A stretch of DNA of 64,000 nt from an uncultured Eubacteriales bacterium (GTDB lineage Bacteria; Bacillota; Clostridia; Christensenellales; Aristaeellaceae), in assembly GCA_900318145.1 (NCBI GenBank), contig ONJM01000004.1:1-64000 (forward strand), written 5' to 3'. Of this stretch, positions 51,562 through 60,658 are shown piece by piece; position 1 is the stretch's first letter, and every line of letters starts with the position of its first letter. A program made the translations under genes and the position numbers. The notes below the pieces were generated by a model, which worked only from the letters and a program-made list of their open reading frames with translations, searched no databases and was not told where the DNA came from.

Positions 51562-52170
51562 ATGAGTATTTTTATCGGCATCGCGGGCGGCACCGGGTCC
51601 GGAAAATCCACTTTCACCAACCGGCTGAAGGAGGCCTTCGGGGACCGGATCTCCGTCGTGTATTACGACAACTATTACCGGCGGCGGGACGATCTGCCCT
51701 TCGAGGAGCGGAAAAAGATCAATTATGACCATCCGGACGCGTTCGAGACGCAGATGCTGATCGACCATATCCACGCCCTGAAGGAGGGCCGGGCGGTGGA
51801 GTGCCCGGTGTACGATTACACCGTCCACAACCGGTCGGACAAGACCGTCATCATTCAGCCGGCGGAAGTGATCCTGGTGGAGGGCATCATGGTGCTGCAG
51901 AACAAGGACCTGCGGGACCTGCTGGATATCAAGGTCTACGTGGAGGCGGACGCGGACGAGCGGATTCTCCGCCGGGTTATCCGGGACGTGAAGGAGCGCG
52001 GGCGCGACGTGGAAGGCATCGCGAAGCAGTACCTGACCACCGTGAAGCCCATGCACTACCTTTATGTGGAGCCCACCCGCGCGCTGGCGGACATCGTGAT
52101 CAACAGCGGCCTGAACGACGTGGCCTTCGACCTGATCAAAAGCAAAATTACCCTGCTGCTGCAGAAGTGA
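51562..52170 (+). CDS. udk: Uridine kinase
   Basis: A 202-residue nucleoside kinase that phosphorylates uridine/cytidine in pyrimidine salvage. P-loop GIAGGTGSGKST (residues 6-17), the substrate segment VVYYDNYYRRRDDLPFEERK, the catalytic region NYDHPDAFE, ILVEGIMVLQNKDLR and a lid (RRVIRDVKERGRDVEGI). Slightly shorter than typical Udk but complete. GGGAGAGCTT precedes the ATG. It is followed 14 bases later by the epimerase-SGNH gene; the two are probably co-transcribed. Confidence 0.94.
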   Translation: MSIFIGIAGGTGSGKSTFTNRLKEAFGDRISVVYYDNYYRRRDDLPFEERKKINYDHPDAFETQMLIDHIHALKEGRAVECPVYDYTVHNRSDKTVIIQPAEVILVEGIMVLQNKDLRDLLDIKVYVEADADERILRRVIRDVKERGRDVEGIAKQYLTTVKPMHYLYVEPTRALADIVINSGLNDVAFDLIKSKITLLLQK

Positions 52171-52184
52171 AAGGAGCTGTCAAC

Positions 52185-53606
52185 ATGCTGGAAATCGGCG
52201 CGCAGAGCTATACGGTCCGGGAGTACTGCCAAAGCGAGGAGGACCTGGCCCGGACGCTGGAGAGGATCGCCGCCATCGGGTACCGGAATATCCAGCTTTC
52301 GGCCATCGGGCCTATCCCGCCGGAAACGGTGAAGCGGCTGTGCGACCGGAACGGCCTGCGCATCGTTCTCACCCACAATCCGGAGACCGACTTTCTGCGG
52401 GATACGGAGGAGCTGATCCGGCGGCACCGGCTGTACGAATGCCCGTACGTGGGCATCGGGTCCATGCCGGAACGGTACCGCTCGCCGGAAGGGATCGCCC
52501 GCTTCGCGGAGGATTTCCGCCCCGCGGCGGAAAAGCTGCGCGCGGCCGGGCTGAAGTTCATGTACCATAACCACGCCTTCGAGTTTGCCCGCCTGCCGGA
52601 CGGGCGGACCTGGATGGACCGCCTGCTGGACGCGATGCCCGCGGAGCTTATGGGCGTCACGGCGGACACCTACTGGCTGCACTTCGGCGGGATGGACGTG
52701 TGCGCCTGGCTGCGGGAGCACGCGGACCGGCTGCACTGCGTGCACCTGAAGGACTACGCCGTTTCCGGCTTTGAGGCCAGGATGGCGCCGGTGGGCGCCG
52801 GGAACCTGGACTTTCCCCGGATCCTGGAGATCCTGCGGGACAGCGGCGTGACGGAGTACGCCCTGGTGGAGCAGGACGACTGCTACGGCGTGTCCCCCTT
52901 CGACTGCCTGCGCCAGAGCTGGCAGAACCTGGCGGTGTATCTGGGGGATCCTTCCCTGTGGGTGAGCGTGCGGGACGGCTCCCGCTTCCCCCGCCCGAAG
53001 ACGGAGGAGGAAGCCGCCGCGCCCGCGGATCCGCGGAAGCAGGTCTGGATGCTGGGTGATTCCGTCCGGATGCAGTGCCAGAAGGCGGTGGGGGAGAAGC
53101 TGGCGGAGATCGCGAAGGTCTCCGGACCGGAGGAAAACGGCAGGTGGAGCGGGTATACGCTGAATACCCTCCGCTTCTGGCTGCCGAACCTGCCCGCGCC
53201 GGACCTGGTGCAGTGGAACTGCGGCCTCTGGGACCTGGGGGACGACTATCAGGAAGGCCGGCATTTCTATCCGCCGGAGCTGTATGAGGAAACCTGCCGC
53301 AGGCTCTGCCGGGTTCTGCGGAAAATCACGGGGAAGCCGGACCTGCCGCTGGTGATCGCCACCACGACGCCGACGCTGCGCGGGGACGACACTGAACTGC
53401 GGCGGTACAACGAAATCCTGAAGAAGGTCGCCGCGGAGGAAAACGCCGCGGTGAACGACCTGTACGCGGTGGTGGCGGCGGATAAGGAAAGCATGATCGG
53501 GGAGGATCACGTACACCTGACGCCGGCGGGCGTGGAAGCCTGCGCGGAGCAGACGGCGAAGATTCTCCGCGGCCTGCTGCGGGCGGAGGCGGACGATGCG
53601 CCTTGA
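52185..53606 (+). CDS. Fusion: sugar isomerase/epimerase-like barrel plus SGNH/GDSL hydrolase
   Basis: A 473-residue two-domain protein. Residues 1-265 form a xylose-isomerase-like TIM barrel of the sugar-phosphate isomerase/epimerase kind (MLEIGAQSYTVREYCQSEED; HNPETDFL; MYHNHAFEFARL; VHLKDYAVSG; ALVEQDDC, with metal-ligand-like His/Glu/Asp). Residues about 285-470 form an SGNH hydrolase: VWMLGDSVRMQCQ with Ser293 in the GDS block, WNCGLWDLG (Asn block) and DHVHLTPAG with Asp441 and His444. The link is in frame within one ORF, and AAAGGAG precedes ATG 52185. The fusion is unusual. A plausible role is removing acyl groups from a sugar and isomerising it. Confidence 0.88.
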   Translation: MLEIGAQSYTVREYCQSEEDLARTLERIAAIGYRNIQLSAIGPIPPETVKRLCDRNGLRIVLTHNPETDFLRDTEELIRRHRLYECPYVGIGSMPERYRSPEGIARFAEDFRPAAEKLRAAGLKFMYHNHAFEFARLPDGRTWMDRLLDAMPAELMGVTADTYWLHFGGMDVCAWLREHADRLHCVHLKDYAVSGFEARMAPVGAGNLDFPRILEILRDSGVTEYALVEQDDCYGVSPFDCLRQSWQNLAVYLGDPSLWVSVRDGSRFPRPKTEEEAAAPADPRKQVWMLGDSVRMQCQKAVGEKLAEIAKVSGPEENGRWSGYTLNTLRFWLPNLPAPDLVQWNCGLWDLGDDYQEGRHFYPPELYEETCRRLCRVLRKITGKPDLPLVIATTTPTLRGDDTELRRYNEILKKVAAEENAAVNDLYAVVAADKESMIGEDHVHLTPAGVEACAEQTAKILRGLLRAEADDAP

Positions 53607-54084
53607 TCATCCCTTCGGCCCGGTCTTCGGCCCGGAAAGCCGGGTCCTGATCCTGGGATCCTTTCCCTCGGTGAAGTCCAGGGAGCAGCAGTTCTATTAC
53701 GGCCATCCGCAGAACCGCTTCTGGAAAGTGGCCGCGGCGGTGTTCGGGCGGGAGGTTCCGCGGACCGTTCCGGAGAAGCGGGCGCTGATCCTGGAAAACG
53801 GGCTGGCCCTGTGGGATGCCGTCGCCTCCTGCGAGATCACCGGGTCCTCCGACGCGAGCATCCGGAACGTCCGGCCCAACGACGTGCGGAGGATCCTGGA
53901 GCAGTGCCCCGTCGAAAGGATTTTCTGCAACGGGCGGAAATCCTTTGAAATGTATAACCGCTATATTCTGCCGGACACCGGGCGGGAGGCCGTCTGCCTG
54001 CCGTCCACCAGCCCGGCGAACGCGCAGTGGTCCCTGGAAAGGCTGACCGCCGCCTGGTCGGAGATTGCGTTGACGCGGCCCTGA
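53596..54084 (+). CDS. DNA-deoxyinosine glycosylase (UDG family 6-like)
   Basis: A 162-residue base-excision repair enzyme. Characteristic segments are VLILGSFPSVKSREQQFYYG, HPQNRFWKVAAAVFG, LWDAVASCEITGSSDASIRN and PSTSPANAQWSLERLTAAW. They match the short hypoxanthine/uracil glycosylase group (HDG) rather than classical UNG. It should remove deaminated bases from DNA. It overlaps the preceding fusion gene by 11 bases, so it belongs to the udk transcript; there is no obvious functional link to its neighbours. Confidence 0.92.
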   Translation: MRLDHPFGPVFGPESRVLILGSFPSVKSREQQFYYGHPQNRFWKVAAAVFGREVPRTVPEKRALILENGLALWDAVASCEITGSSDASIRNVRPNDVRRILEQCPVERIFCNGRKSFEMYNRYILPDTGREAVCLPSTSPANAQWSLERLTAAWSEIALTRP

Positions 54085-54098
54085 AAACATGGTATTCT
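54070..54098 (+). promoter_or_regulatory. Promoter of tldD
   Basis: -35 TTGACG (54070-54075), 17-base spacer, -10 TATTCT (54093-54098), straddling the end of the glycosylase gene. Confidence 0.65.
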
Positions 54099-54136
54099 GC
54101 CGGAAGAATGAAAACTGAAAGCGAGGAATCACGCAT

Positions 54137-55522
54137 ATGCTGGACCGTAATATCGCCGCGGAAGTGCTGGCGAGGGCCGTAAAAAGCGGCGCCGACTTTG
54201 CCGAGATTTACCTGGAGGACAAGACCGGGTCGAACCTGACCCTGAAGGCGGACCGGATCGAATCCGTCGGGACATTCCGGGAGCACGGCGCGGGCATCCG
54301 GGTGTTTGAGGGCACCAAAGCCATCTATGTTTATACCAACGATACCAGCCGGGAAGGGCTGCTGGACTGCGCCGCCCAGGCGGCCGCCGCGGTGCGGGCC
54401 GGAAAGGGCTGCGCGCCCGTCGGCTTCAGCCACTGGAGCGCCGCCCGCACGGAGGAGGAAATCCGGATCATGCCGGGGGACGCCGCCGCCGCGGACAAGG
54501 CGGAGAAGCTCCGGGCGGCCAACGCCGCGGCCCGGAAGATCTCCCCGGAGATCGTGCAGGTAACCTGCGGCTTCAGCGATTATACGCAGGACATCCTGGT
54601 CTGCAACACGGAGGGCGTCTTTGTGTCGGACCGCCGGATCCGGTCCCGGATGCGGGTCGCCGCGGTGGCTTCGGACGGAAAGGAAAACCAGACGGGCACC
54701 GCTTCCCCCGGGGCCGGCATGGGCTATGAAATCTTCGCTTCGCGGATCGATCCGGAAGCCTGCGGGCGCCTGGCCGCGGAAAAGGCCGTGACCATGCTGC
54801 ACGCGGACGCGTGCCCGGCCGGCGTCTATCCGGTGGTGATCGACGGCGGGTTCGGCGGCGTGATCTTCCACGAGGCCTGCGGCCATTCCCTGGAGGCGAC
54901 CTCCGTCGCCTACGGGCTGAGCGAGTTCAGCGGAAAGCTGGGGCAGCGGATCGCGGCGCCCTGCGTTACGGCGGTGGACGACGGGACCATCCCCAACGAA
55001 TGGGGCTCCTCCCACATCGACGACGAAGGCATGCCCACCAGCCGGCTGACGCTGATCGAGAACGGCGTCCTCGTGAATTACATGATCGACAAGCTGGGCG
55101 GCCGCCGGATGAACATGGCCCCCACCGGCAGCGGCCGGCGGGAGAGCTACAAGTGGGCGCCCACCTCCCGGATGCGCAACACCTACATCGCGGCGGGGCA
55201 GGACGACGAGGCGGAAATGATCGCCACCATGGGCACCGGCCTGTACGCGAAATCCATGGGCGGCGGCTCCGTCAACCCGGCCACCGGCGAGTTCAATTTC
55301 TCCGTGGAAGAAGGCTACTGGGTGGAGGACGGCAGAATCGTCCGCCCGGTGCGGGGCGCGTCCCTGATCGGCAAGGGCGGCGAAATCCTGATGCGGATCG
55401 ACCGGGTCGGGAAGAAGATGACCATGGCCCAGGGCATGTGCGGGTCCGCTTCCGGATCCGTGCCGGTGAACGTCGGCCAGCCGATGATCCGGGTCAGCAG
55501 CATGACCGTAGGCGGAAAGTGA
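54137..55522 (+). CDS. tldD: Metalloprotease subunit TldD
   Basis: A 461-residue TldD protein. With TldE it forms a heterodimeric zinc protease that degrades unfolded or modified peptides through a narrow pore. The zinc site is HEACGH (residues about 249-254) in GGVIFHEACGHSLEATSV. Other family segments are GIRVFEGTKAIYVYTND, GRRESYKWAPTSRMRNTYI and SVEEGYWVEDGRI. It lies directly ahead of tldE (10 bases). In several bacteria TldD/E mature or clear ribosomally made modified peptides. A peptide-type exporter gene sits 7 kb away, so a link is possible but unproven. Confidence 0.95.
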   Translation: MLDRNIAAEVLARAVKSGADFAEIYLEDKTGSNLTLKADRIESVGTFREHGAGIRVFEGTKAIYVYTNDTSREGLLDCAAQAAAAVRAGKGCAPVGFSHWSAARTEEEIRIMPGDAAAADKAEKLRAANAAARKISPEIVQVTCGFSDYTQDILVCNTEGVFVSDRRIRSRMRVAAVASDGKENQTGTASPGAGMGYEIFASRIDPEACGRLAAEKAVTMLHADACPAGVYPVVIDGGFGGVIFHEACGHSLEATSVAYGLSEFSGKLGQRIAAPCVTAVDDGTIPNEWGSSHIDDEGMPTSRLTLIENGVLVNYMIDKLGGRRMNMAPTGSGRRESYKWAPTSRMRNTYIAAGQDDEAEMIATMGTGLYAKSMGGGSVNPATGEFNFSVEEGYWVEDGRIVRPVRGASLIGKGGEILMRIDRVGKKMTMAQGMCGSASGSVPVNVGQPMIRVSSMTVGGK

Positions 55523-55532
55523 GGGACCGAAG

Positions 55533-56885
55533 ATGACGAATATGGACGCATTCATCGAAAAGCTGCTGCGGGCGGCAAAGGAAGCCGGCATTGACCCGGC
55601 GGAAGTTTACTACGCGGAAAACGCCGCCTTCTCCGCGGAGGCGAAGGAAGGCAGCATTGAAAGCTATGAGGTTTCCGAAACCTGCGCGCTGAGCCTGCGG
55701 GGCATGGCGGGCGGAAAAACGGGATACGCCTCCACCGAGGCCTTCGACGACGGCGCGGTCCGGATGCTGATCCGCGGCGTGCTGGAAAGCGCCGCGCTGG
55801 CGGAGGCGGAGGAGCAGGATGAGATCTTCGCCGGGGATCCGGAATATCCGGAAGTCACGGTGCCGGAGAACGACCTGGACAGCGTGACCGCGGAGGAAAA
55901 GCTGCGCTTCGCGCTGGAGATGGAAAAGAGCGCGAAGGAGGCCGATCCCCGGATCGTGAAATGCGAAGGCGCCTATGTGTCCACCGGCCGGGGAACCCTG
56001 CGCCTGGTGAACAGCTGCGGGCTGAACCTGAAGACGGAAACGCCCCCCGGCGGATACGCCGTGGCCGGCATCTGGCTGGTCGGTAAGGACGGGGACTCCG
56101 CCGCCGTTGCCGGCGATTCCGAGGCGGGCTTCAAATTCAGGGACTTTGACCCGGAGAAGATCGGCGCGAAGGCGGCCGCCGAAACCACGGCGAGGCTGAA
56201 CGCCTCCCCCGTGGAAAGCGGCGTGTACCGCGCCGTGATCCGGCGGGACGCCATGCGGTCCCTGCTGCGCACCTTCTGCGGCATCTTCTCCGCGGAGAAT
56301 GCCCAGAAGAAGCTGTCCCTGCTGGACGGCCGGGAGGGCGAGACCATCGCCGCCCCCTGCGTCACCCTGATGGACGATCCGCTCCTGCCCGGCGGCTTTG
56401 CCACCGCGCCCTTTGACGGGGAAGGCTCCGCCTGCCGGACGAAGGCGGTCATTGAAAACGGCGTGCTGAAAACCCTGCTGCACAGCCGGAAAACCGCCCG
56501 GAAGGCGGGCACGGAAAGCACCGGGAACGCCCGGCGCAGCGTCAGCAGCCCGGTGCAGGTGGCGCCGACCAACTTCTTCTTCCGCCCGGGCGAAAAGGAT
56601 CTGGACGCGCTGCTCTCGGAGATGGGGGACGGCCTGCTGATCACGGAACTGGGCGGCCTCCACGCCGGCGCCAATCCCGTCAGCGGCGATTTCTCCCTGA
56701 TCGCCAAGGGCTTCCGGGTTGCCGGCGGAAAGCAGGGCGCCCCGGTGGAACAGATCACCATCGCCGGAAATTTCTATCAGCTGCTGAAGGACATCCGGGC
56801 CGTCGGAAACGACCTGGAGTTTAAGGGCAGCGGCATCGGCTCTCCCTCCGTTGACGCCGGTACCATCCACGTCGCGGGAAAATGA
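55533..56885 (+). CDS. tldE: Metalloprotease subunit TldE/PmbA
   Basis: A 450-residue PmbA/TldE protein, the non-catalytic partner of TldD. The N-terminal domain has AEVYYAENAAFSAEAKEGSIE and LRGMAGGKTGYASTEAFDDG. The C-terminal part has APCVTLMDDPLLPGGF, KAVIENGVLKTLLHSRKTAR and the closing GDFSLIAKGFRVAGGK. As expected it lacks HExxxH. It is 10 bases after tldD and ends just before a REP-like hairpin (56892-56920). Confidence 0.95.
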   Translation: MTNMDAFIEKLLRAAKEAGIDPAEVYYAENAAFSAEAKEGSIESYEVSETCALSLRGMAGGKTGYASTEAFDDGAVRMLIRGVLESAALAEAEEQDEIFAGDPEYPEVTVPENDLDSVTAEEKLRFALEMEKSAKEADPRIVKCEGAYVSTGRGTLRLVNSCGLNLKTETPPGGYAVAGIWLVGKDGDSAAVAGDSEAGFKFRDFDPEKIGAKAAAETTARLNASPVESGVYRAVIRRDAMRSLLRTFCGIFSAENAQKKLSLLDGREGETIAAPCVTLMDDPLLPGGFATAPFDGEGSACRTKAVIENGVLKTLLHSRKTARKAGTESTGNARRSVSSPVQVAPTNFFFRPGEKDLDALLSEMGDGLLITELGGLHAGANPVSGDFSLIAKGFRVAGGKQGAPVEQITIAGNFYQLLKDIRAVGNDLEFKGSGIGSPSVDAGTIHVAGK

Positions 56886-56891
56886 GCCGGC

Positions 56892-56920
56892 GGGGACGGT
56901 TTTGAGTGAGAACCGTCCCC
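56892..56920. repeat. REP-like palindrome, variant copy b
   Basis: A perfect 10-bp inverted repeat (GGGGACGGTT / AACCGTCCCC) with loop TTGAGTGAG. It shares the core GTGAGAACCGTCCCC with the other three copies but lacks their GAGTCA arms. It lies between tldE and GH43. Confidence 0.8.
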
Positions 56921-56945
56921 AAAGACTTTTTTGGAGGAACAATCC

Positions 56946-58547
56946 ATGAAGATCCATGTCTATACCAGGCCGGTCAGTGAGGAAGACTATCCGGCGGGGC
57001 TTGCCCGCAGCGTGCATTTCGCCGCGGAAACCGCGGAGGGTGTCCTCACGCCGTTCAACAAAAATTACGGAATCCTCTTCGCGGAGGGGATGATTTCCGC
57101 CCGGAACACCATCGTGCCGATGGGCGTGCGGAATCCGGGCATTTACCGCCTGGCGGACGGCACGGTCCGGATCTTTGCCGAGCGGGTGCGTGAAAACGGC
57201 GAAGCGGACGAAGCGTCCCGGGGCATGGTGCTCCTCTGGGAAACCCGGGACCTGATTCACTTTACCTTCGCCGGCATGGCGGAGCGGGCGGAGGCGGTGC
57301 CGGCGGGCGCGTCTGACACGGCGGACCTGGACGCTTCCCTCGCGGAAAGCGCCCTGCGCTGGTGGAGCCCGGTTGTTTATACCGGGACGGCCGTTCCCGA
57401 AAAGATCCGGATCCGGACGCCGGGGGAGCTGGACGCGGTTCGCGCGCGGCTTTCGTACAGCGACTGCTCCTTCCGGGAGAAAAAGGTCCGCTGGGAAACG
57501 GAAGGCCTCCGGCCGGGCACCAATACCGTGCGGGGCACCGTCGTCCAGCAGCGGTTCCGTTTTCCCCTGGCGAAGGGATACGGGGATCCGGTGGTCTTTC
57601 CCTGGGAAGGGAAATGGTACTACATCTCCACCAATGACAACAGAAACGATATCGGCCTGTACGCCCGGGAGGCGGACCGGCCGGAGGATCTGTTCGCGGA
57701 CGGCGCGGAGGAGCACCTGATCCTGCCCTTCAGCCCGGAGCGCGGCTTTGAGCAGACCTTCTGGGCGCCCGAATTCCACGTGATCGGGGGCGAACTGTAT
57801 ATTCTCTTCGCCGTCAGCGGCCATGCCTGGGGGCCCCAGTGCCATATGATGAAAAAGAAGAAAGCCGGGCGGATCACTGATCCGGACGGCTGGGAAAACC
57901 CGGTCCGTGTCGTGCGGCGGGACGGAAGCCCCCTGGCGGAAGGCCCCATCACCCTGGACATGACCTTCGTCCGGGCGGAAAGCGGCGCCTATGTCATCTG
58001 GTCCTACCGGGAGCATATCGGGACGCCGCTGGACAGCGGATCCATGCTGTACATCGCCGCCATCGACGAACGGAAGCCCTGGCAGCTCATCAGCGAACCG
58101 GTGCTGCTGACGCGGCCCCTGCTCGGCTGGGAAAACGTCTCCGGAACCATCAACAACGAAGGCCCGTATGCCTTCGTGAAGGACGGCACCGTCTATGTAA
58201 CCTATTCCGGCGGATCCGCGAACCGGTATACGTACGCCCTGGGCCTGCTCACGGCGGATACGCGCAGCGACCTGACGGACCTCCGGTCCTGGCGGAAAAG
58301 CATCACCCCGGTCCTGACATTCTATTCCGTGGAAGGCGAATACGGACCGGGGCACAATTCGTTTTTTACAAATGAAGACGGGGAGCTGATGATCGCCTAC
58401 CACGCGGAAACCGGCCTGCGGGAAACGCTCCGCTGCGACGGAATCCGCCGGGTGCATTTCCGGAAGGACGGAACGCCGTATTTCGGCATGTCCGCCCGGG
58501 ACGATCTGGACAGCGTCACGGTCACGGCGGAAGTGACTGTCGGATAA
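56946..58547 (+). CDS. GH43-type glycoside hydrolase (arabinosidase/xylosidase-like)
   Basis: A 533-residue protein without a signal peptide. It shows the five-bladed propeller pattern of GH43 and related clans: FNKNYGILFAEGM (first blade with the catalytic-base side), SARNTIVPMGVRNPGIYRLA, YGDPVVFPWEGKWYYISTND, FWAPEFHVIGGELYILFAVS, TLDMTFVRAESGAYVIWSY, NNEGPYAFVKDGTVYVTYSG and GPGHNSFFTNEDGELMIAYHA. The residues EGP and GPGHNS match the family's conserved region. The expected substrates are arabinose- or xylose-containing oligosaccharides inside the cell. Start: GGAGG eight bases before ATG 56946. It is followed by a strong hairpin. Confidence 0.88.
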   Translation: MKIHVYTRPVSEEDYPAGLARSVHFAAETAEGVLTPFNKNYGILFAEGMISARNTIVPMGVRNPGIYRLADGTVRIFAERVRENGEADEASRGMVLLWETRDLIHFTFAGMAERAEAVPAGASDTADLDASLAESALRWWSPVVYTGTAVPEKIRIRTPGELDAVRARLSYSDCSFREKKVRWETEGLRPGTNTVRGTVVQQRFRFPLAKGYGDPVVFPWEGKWYYISTNDNRNDIGLYAREADRPEDLFADGAEEHLILPFSPERGFEQTFWAPEFHVIGGELYILFAVSGHAWGPQCHMMKKKKAGRITDPDGWENPVRVVRRDGSPLAEGPITLDMTFVRAESGAYVIWSYREHIGTPLDSGSMLYIAAIDERKPWQLISEPVLLTRPLLGWENVSGTINNEGPYAFVKDGTVYVTYSGGSANRYTYALGLLTADTRSDLTDLRSWRKSITPVLTFYSVEGEYGPGHNSFFTNEDGELMIAYHAETGLRETLRCDGIRRVHFRKDGTPYFGMSARDDLDSVTVTAEVTVG

Positions 58548-58552
58548 ACCTC

Positions 58553-58579
58553 GGGCCGGCCCTGCTTCAGGGCCGGCCC
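58553..58579 (+). terminator. Hairpin terminator after GH43
   Basis: A perfect 12-bp G+C stem (GGGCCGGCCCTG / CAGGGCCGGCCC) with a CTT loop, followed by GGTGCTTTCTTC. The T-run is imperfect. Confidence 0.65.
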
Positions 58580-58702
58580 GGTGCTTTCTTCATCGTTTTT
58601 CTTCCTCCTGTCTTTTTTCATATTCTGTTTCATATGGGTATACGGGCGCGCGGCCCGCGCTGGCAGCGGTTCGGCGGGAACCGTTCCCGTCGGTGTTTTG
58701 TA

Positions 58703-58731
58703 TGTACAAACGGGTAAAAAAATGGTAAGAT
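58703..58731 (+). promoter_or_regulatory. Promoter of the Na/Pi cotransporter
   Basis: -35-like TGTACA (58703-58708), 17-base spacer, -10 TAAGAT (58726-58731), about 55 bases before the ATG. Confidence 0.55.
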
Positions 58732-58785
58732 ACCCCGGAGGCACGGAAGCGGAAACGCTGAACGGACCCGATGATCGGAGGCCTT

Positions 58786-60618
58786 ATGAATTTTTTTGAT
58801 ATCCTGTCGCTGCTCGGCGGCCTGGCAATGTTTCTCTATGGCATGCGCCTGATGGGGGATTCCCTGAAGGAAAACTCTTCCGGCGCGCTGAAAAACGTCA
58901 TGGAGAAGGTTACGGACAATCCTCTGAAAGCTTTCATACTCGGCATCGCGGTGACGGCGCTGATTCAGTCGTCCACCGCGACCATCGTGATCACCTCGGG
59001 CCTGGTGGCCGCGGGCATCCTGACCCTGCGCCAGTCCCTGGGCATCATTGTCGGCGCCAACGTCGGCACGACGGTCACCGGCCAGATCATCCGCCTCCTG
59101 GACCTGAACAGCCCGGGGGAGACATCCTTCCTCCGCTTTTTCCAGCCGTCCACCCTGGCACCGGTTGCCCTGATCCTGGGCATTATCCTGATCATGACCG
59201 GCGTTTTCCGGAATTCCCGGTCCATCGGCAATATCGCGATCGGCTTCGGCATCCTGTTCTCCGGCCTGCTGAACATGACCAGCGCGGTGCAGGCCCTGCA
59301 GAAGTCCGGCATGGTGGAATCGCTGTTTTCCGGCCTGGGGGAGAGCCCCATCCTGGGGTACCTGACCGGCGCGGGCGTCGCCTTCATGCTGCAGTCCTCC
59401 TCGGCCACCATCGGCATCCTGCAGGCCTTCTCCGCCGGCGGCCTGCTGACCTTCAAGGCGATTTATTCGGTCATCGTCGGCGTCTATCTGGGCGACTGCG
59501 TCACCACGGCCATCGTCTGCTCCATCGGCGCCAACCGGGAGGCCCGCCGGGTCGGCATCGTGAATATCGTTTACAACCTGTGCAAGTCCGCCCTGGTCCT
59601 CGTTGTGATCACTGTTCTCCATCATCTGGGCTTCCTGGACGGTCTCTGGGATTCCGCCGTGAATTCAGGCGTCATTGCCAACACGAACTCGATTTTCAAT
59701 CTGGTCTGCGCCGTGTCCATCCTTCCGTTCATGCGCGGCATCGAAAAGCTCTCCGGCCGCATCGTGCGGGAAAAGAAGCTGCCGAAGAGCCCCTCCGACG
59801 CGCTGGTGGAAGGGCTGAATCCCGTGTTTTTCAACACGCCGGCCCTGGCCCTGCGCAGCTGCTACGACACCCTGACGGCCATGTTCCGCCTGGCCCGGAC
59901 GAACCTCGGCAAGGCGTATCTGCAGCTCGGGGAGTTCACCCGGGAGCGCCACGCGGAAATCAACGCGGACGAGCAGCAGATCGACCGGCTCACGGACCAT
60001 CTGAGCCGCTATCAGGTGCAGCTGCTGCCGCATCTGCAGAACGAGCATTTTATCGCCATTCTGAATCAGTATTACAAGCTGTCCACGGAGTATGAGCGGC
60101 TGGGGGACCAGGCGGTGAAGATCACGGACCTGGCGGAGAAGCTGTCGGCAAACGGCACCGGCTTCTCGGACACCTGCAAAAAGGAGCTGAAGACCCTGCA
60201 GGCGCTGGTGGAGGAGATCCTGAACGATACGGAGCAGGCCTTCTACGGCCGGGACGAGGAATCGGCCGGGATGATCGAGCCGAAGGTTCATGTGCTGAAC
60301 GACCTGATCAGCGAGATGACCCAGAACCATTTCAACCGCATGAGCGCCGGCGAGTGCTCCATGCTGGCGGACGCGGCGTTCTCCAATCTCATGGCGGAAT
60401 ACAAGCGCGTCGGCGGCATCTGCTCCAACGCCGGCATGGCGACGCTGGTGCGGATTCATCCGGAGCTGGCTTCCCGGGAGCACATGTACCTGGAATCGCT
60501 GGATGAAAACGGCGACGCCGCCTACCGCAAAGTGCTGGCGGATACGCGCAGGGAATATTTTGATATGCTGAAGGAAGCGGAGCAGCCCGTCGCCGAGCAG
60601 CTCACCATGGAGATCTGA
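58786..60618 (+). CDS. Na/Pi cotransporter family protein with PhoU domain
   Basis: A 610-residue membrane protein. It has two inverted-repeat transport halves with the diagnostic QSSTATIVITSGL and QSSSATIGILQAF motifs, plus GANVGTTVTGQI and GVYLGDCVTTAIV. About eight to ten helices (residues 5-320) precede a C-terminal cytosolic PhoU-like helical domain (residues about 345-560, ADEQQIDRLTDHLSRYQ; KLSTEYERLGDQAVKI). It imports phosphate with sodium; the PhoU part probably regulates it. Start: GGAGG lies between ATG 58771 and ATG 58786, so the latter is right. Confidence 0.93.
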   Translation: MNFFDILSLLGGLAMFLYGMRLMGDSLKENSSGALKNVMEKVTDNPLKAFILGIAVTALIQSSTATIVITSGLVAAGILTLRQSLGIIVGANVGTTVTGQIIRLLDLNSPGETSFLRFFQPSTLAPVALILGIILIMTGVFRNSRSIGNIAIGFGILFSGLLNMTSAVQALQKSGMVESLFSGLGESPILGYLTGAGVAFMLQSSSATIGILQAFSAGGLLTFKAIYSVIVGVYLGDCVTTAIVCSIGANREARRVGIVNIVYNLCKSALVLVVITVLHHLGFLDGLWDSAVNSGVIANTNSIFNLVCAVSILPFMRGIEKLSGRIVREKKLPKSPSDALVEGLNPVFFNTPALALRSCYDTLTAMFRLARTNLGKAYLQLGEFTRERHAEINADEQQIDRLTDHLSRYQVQLLPHLQNEHFIAILNQYYKLSTEYERLGDQAVKITDLAEKLSANGTGFSDTCKKELKTLQALVEEILNDTEQAFYGRDEESAGMIEPKVHVLNDLISEMTQNHFNRMSAGECSMLADAAFSNLMAEYKRVGGICSNAGMATLVRIHPELASREHMYLESLDENGDAAYRKVLADTRREYFDMLKEAEQPVAEQLTMEI

Positions 60619-60658
60619 GGAAGACCTTGTCTTTTGATTCCACAGGTTGATGCCTGTT

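Noticed and set aside
55494-58457. Long minus-strand frame opposite tldE and GH43
   Set aside because: Antisense shadow; no domains or start signals.
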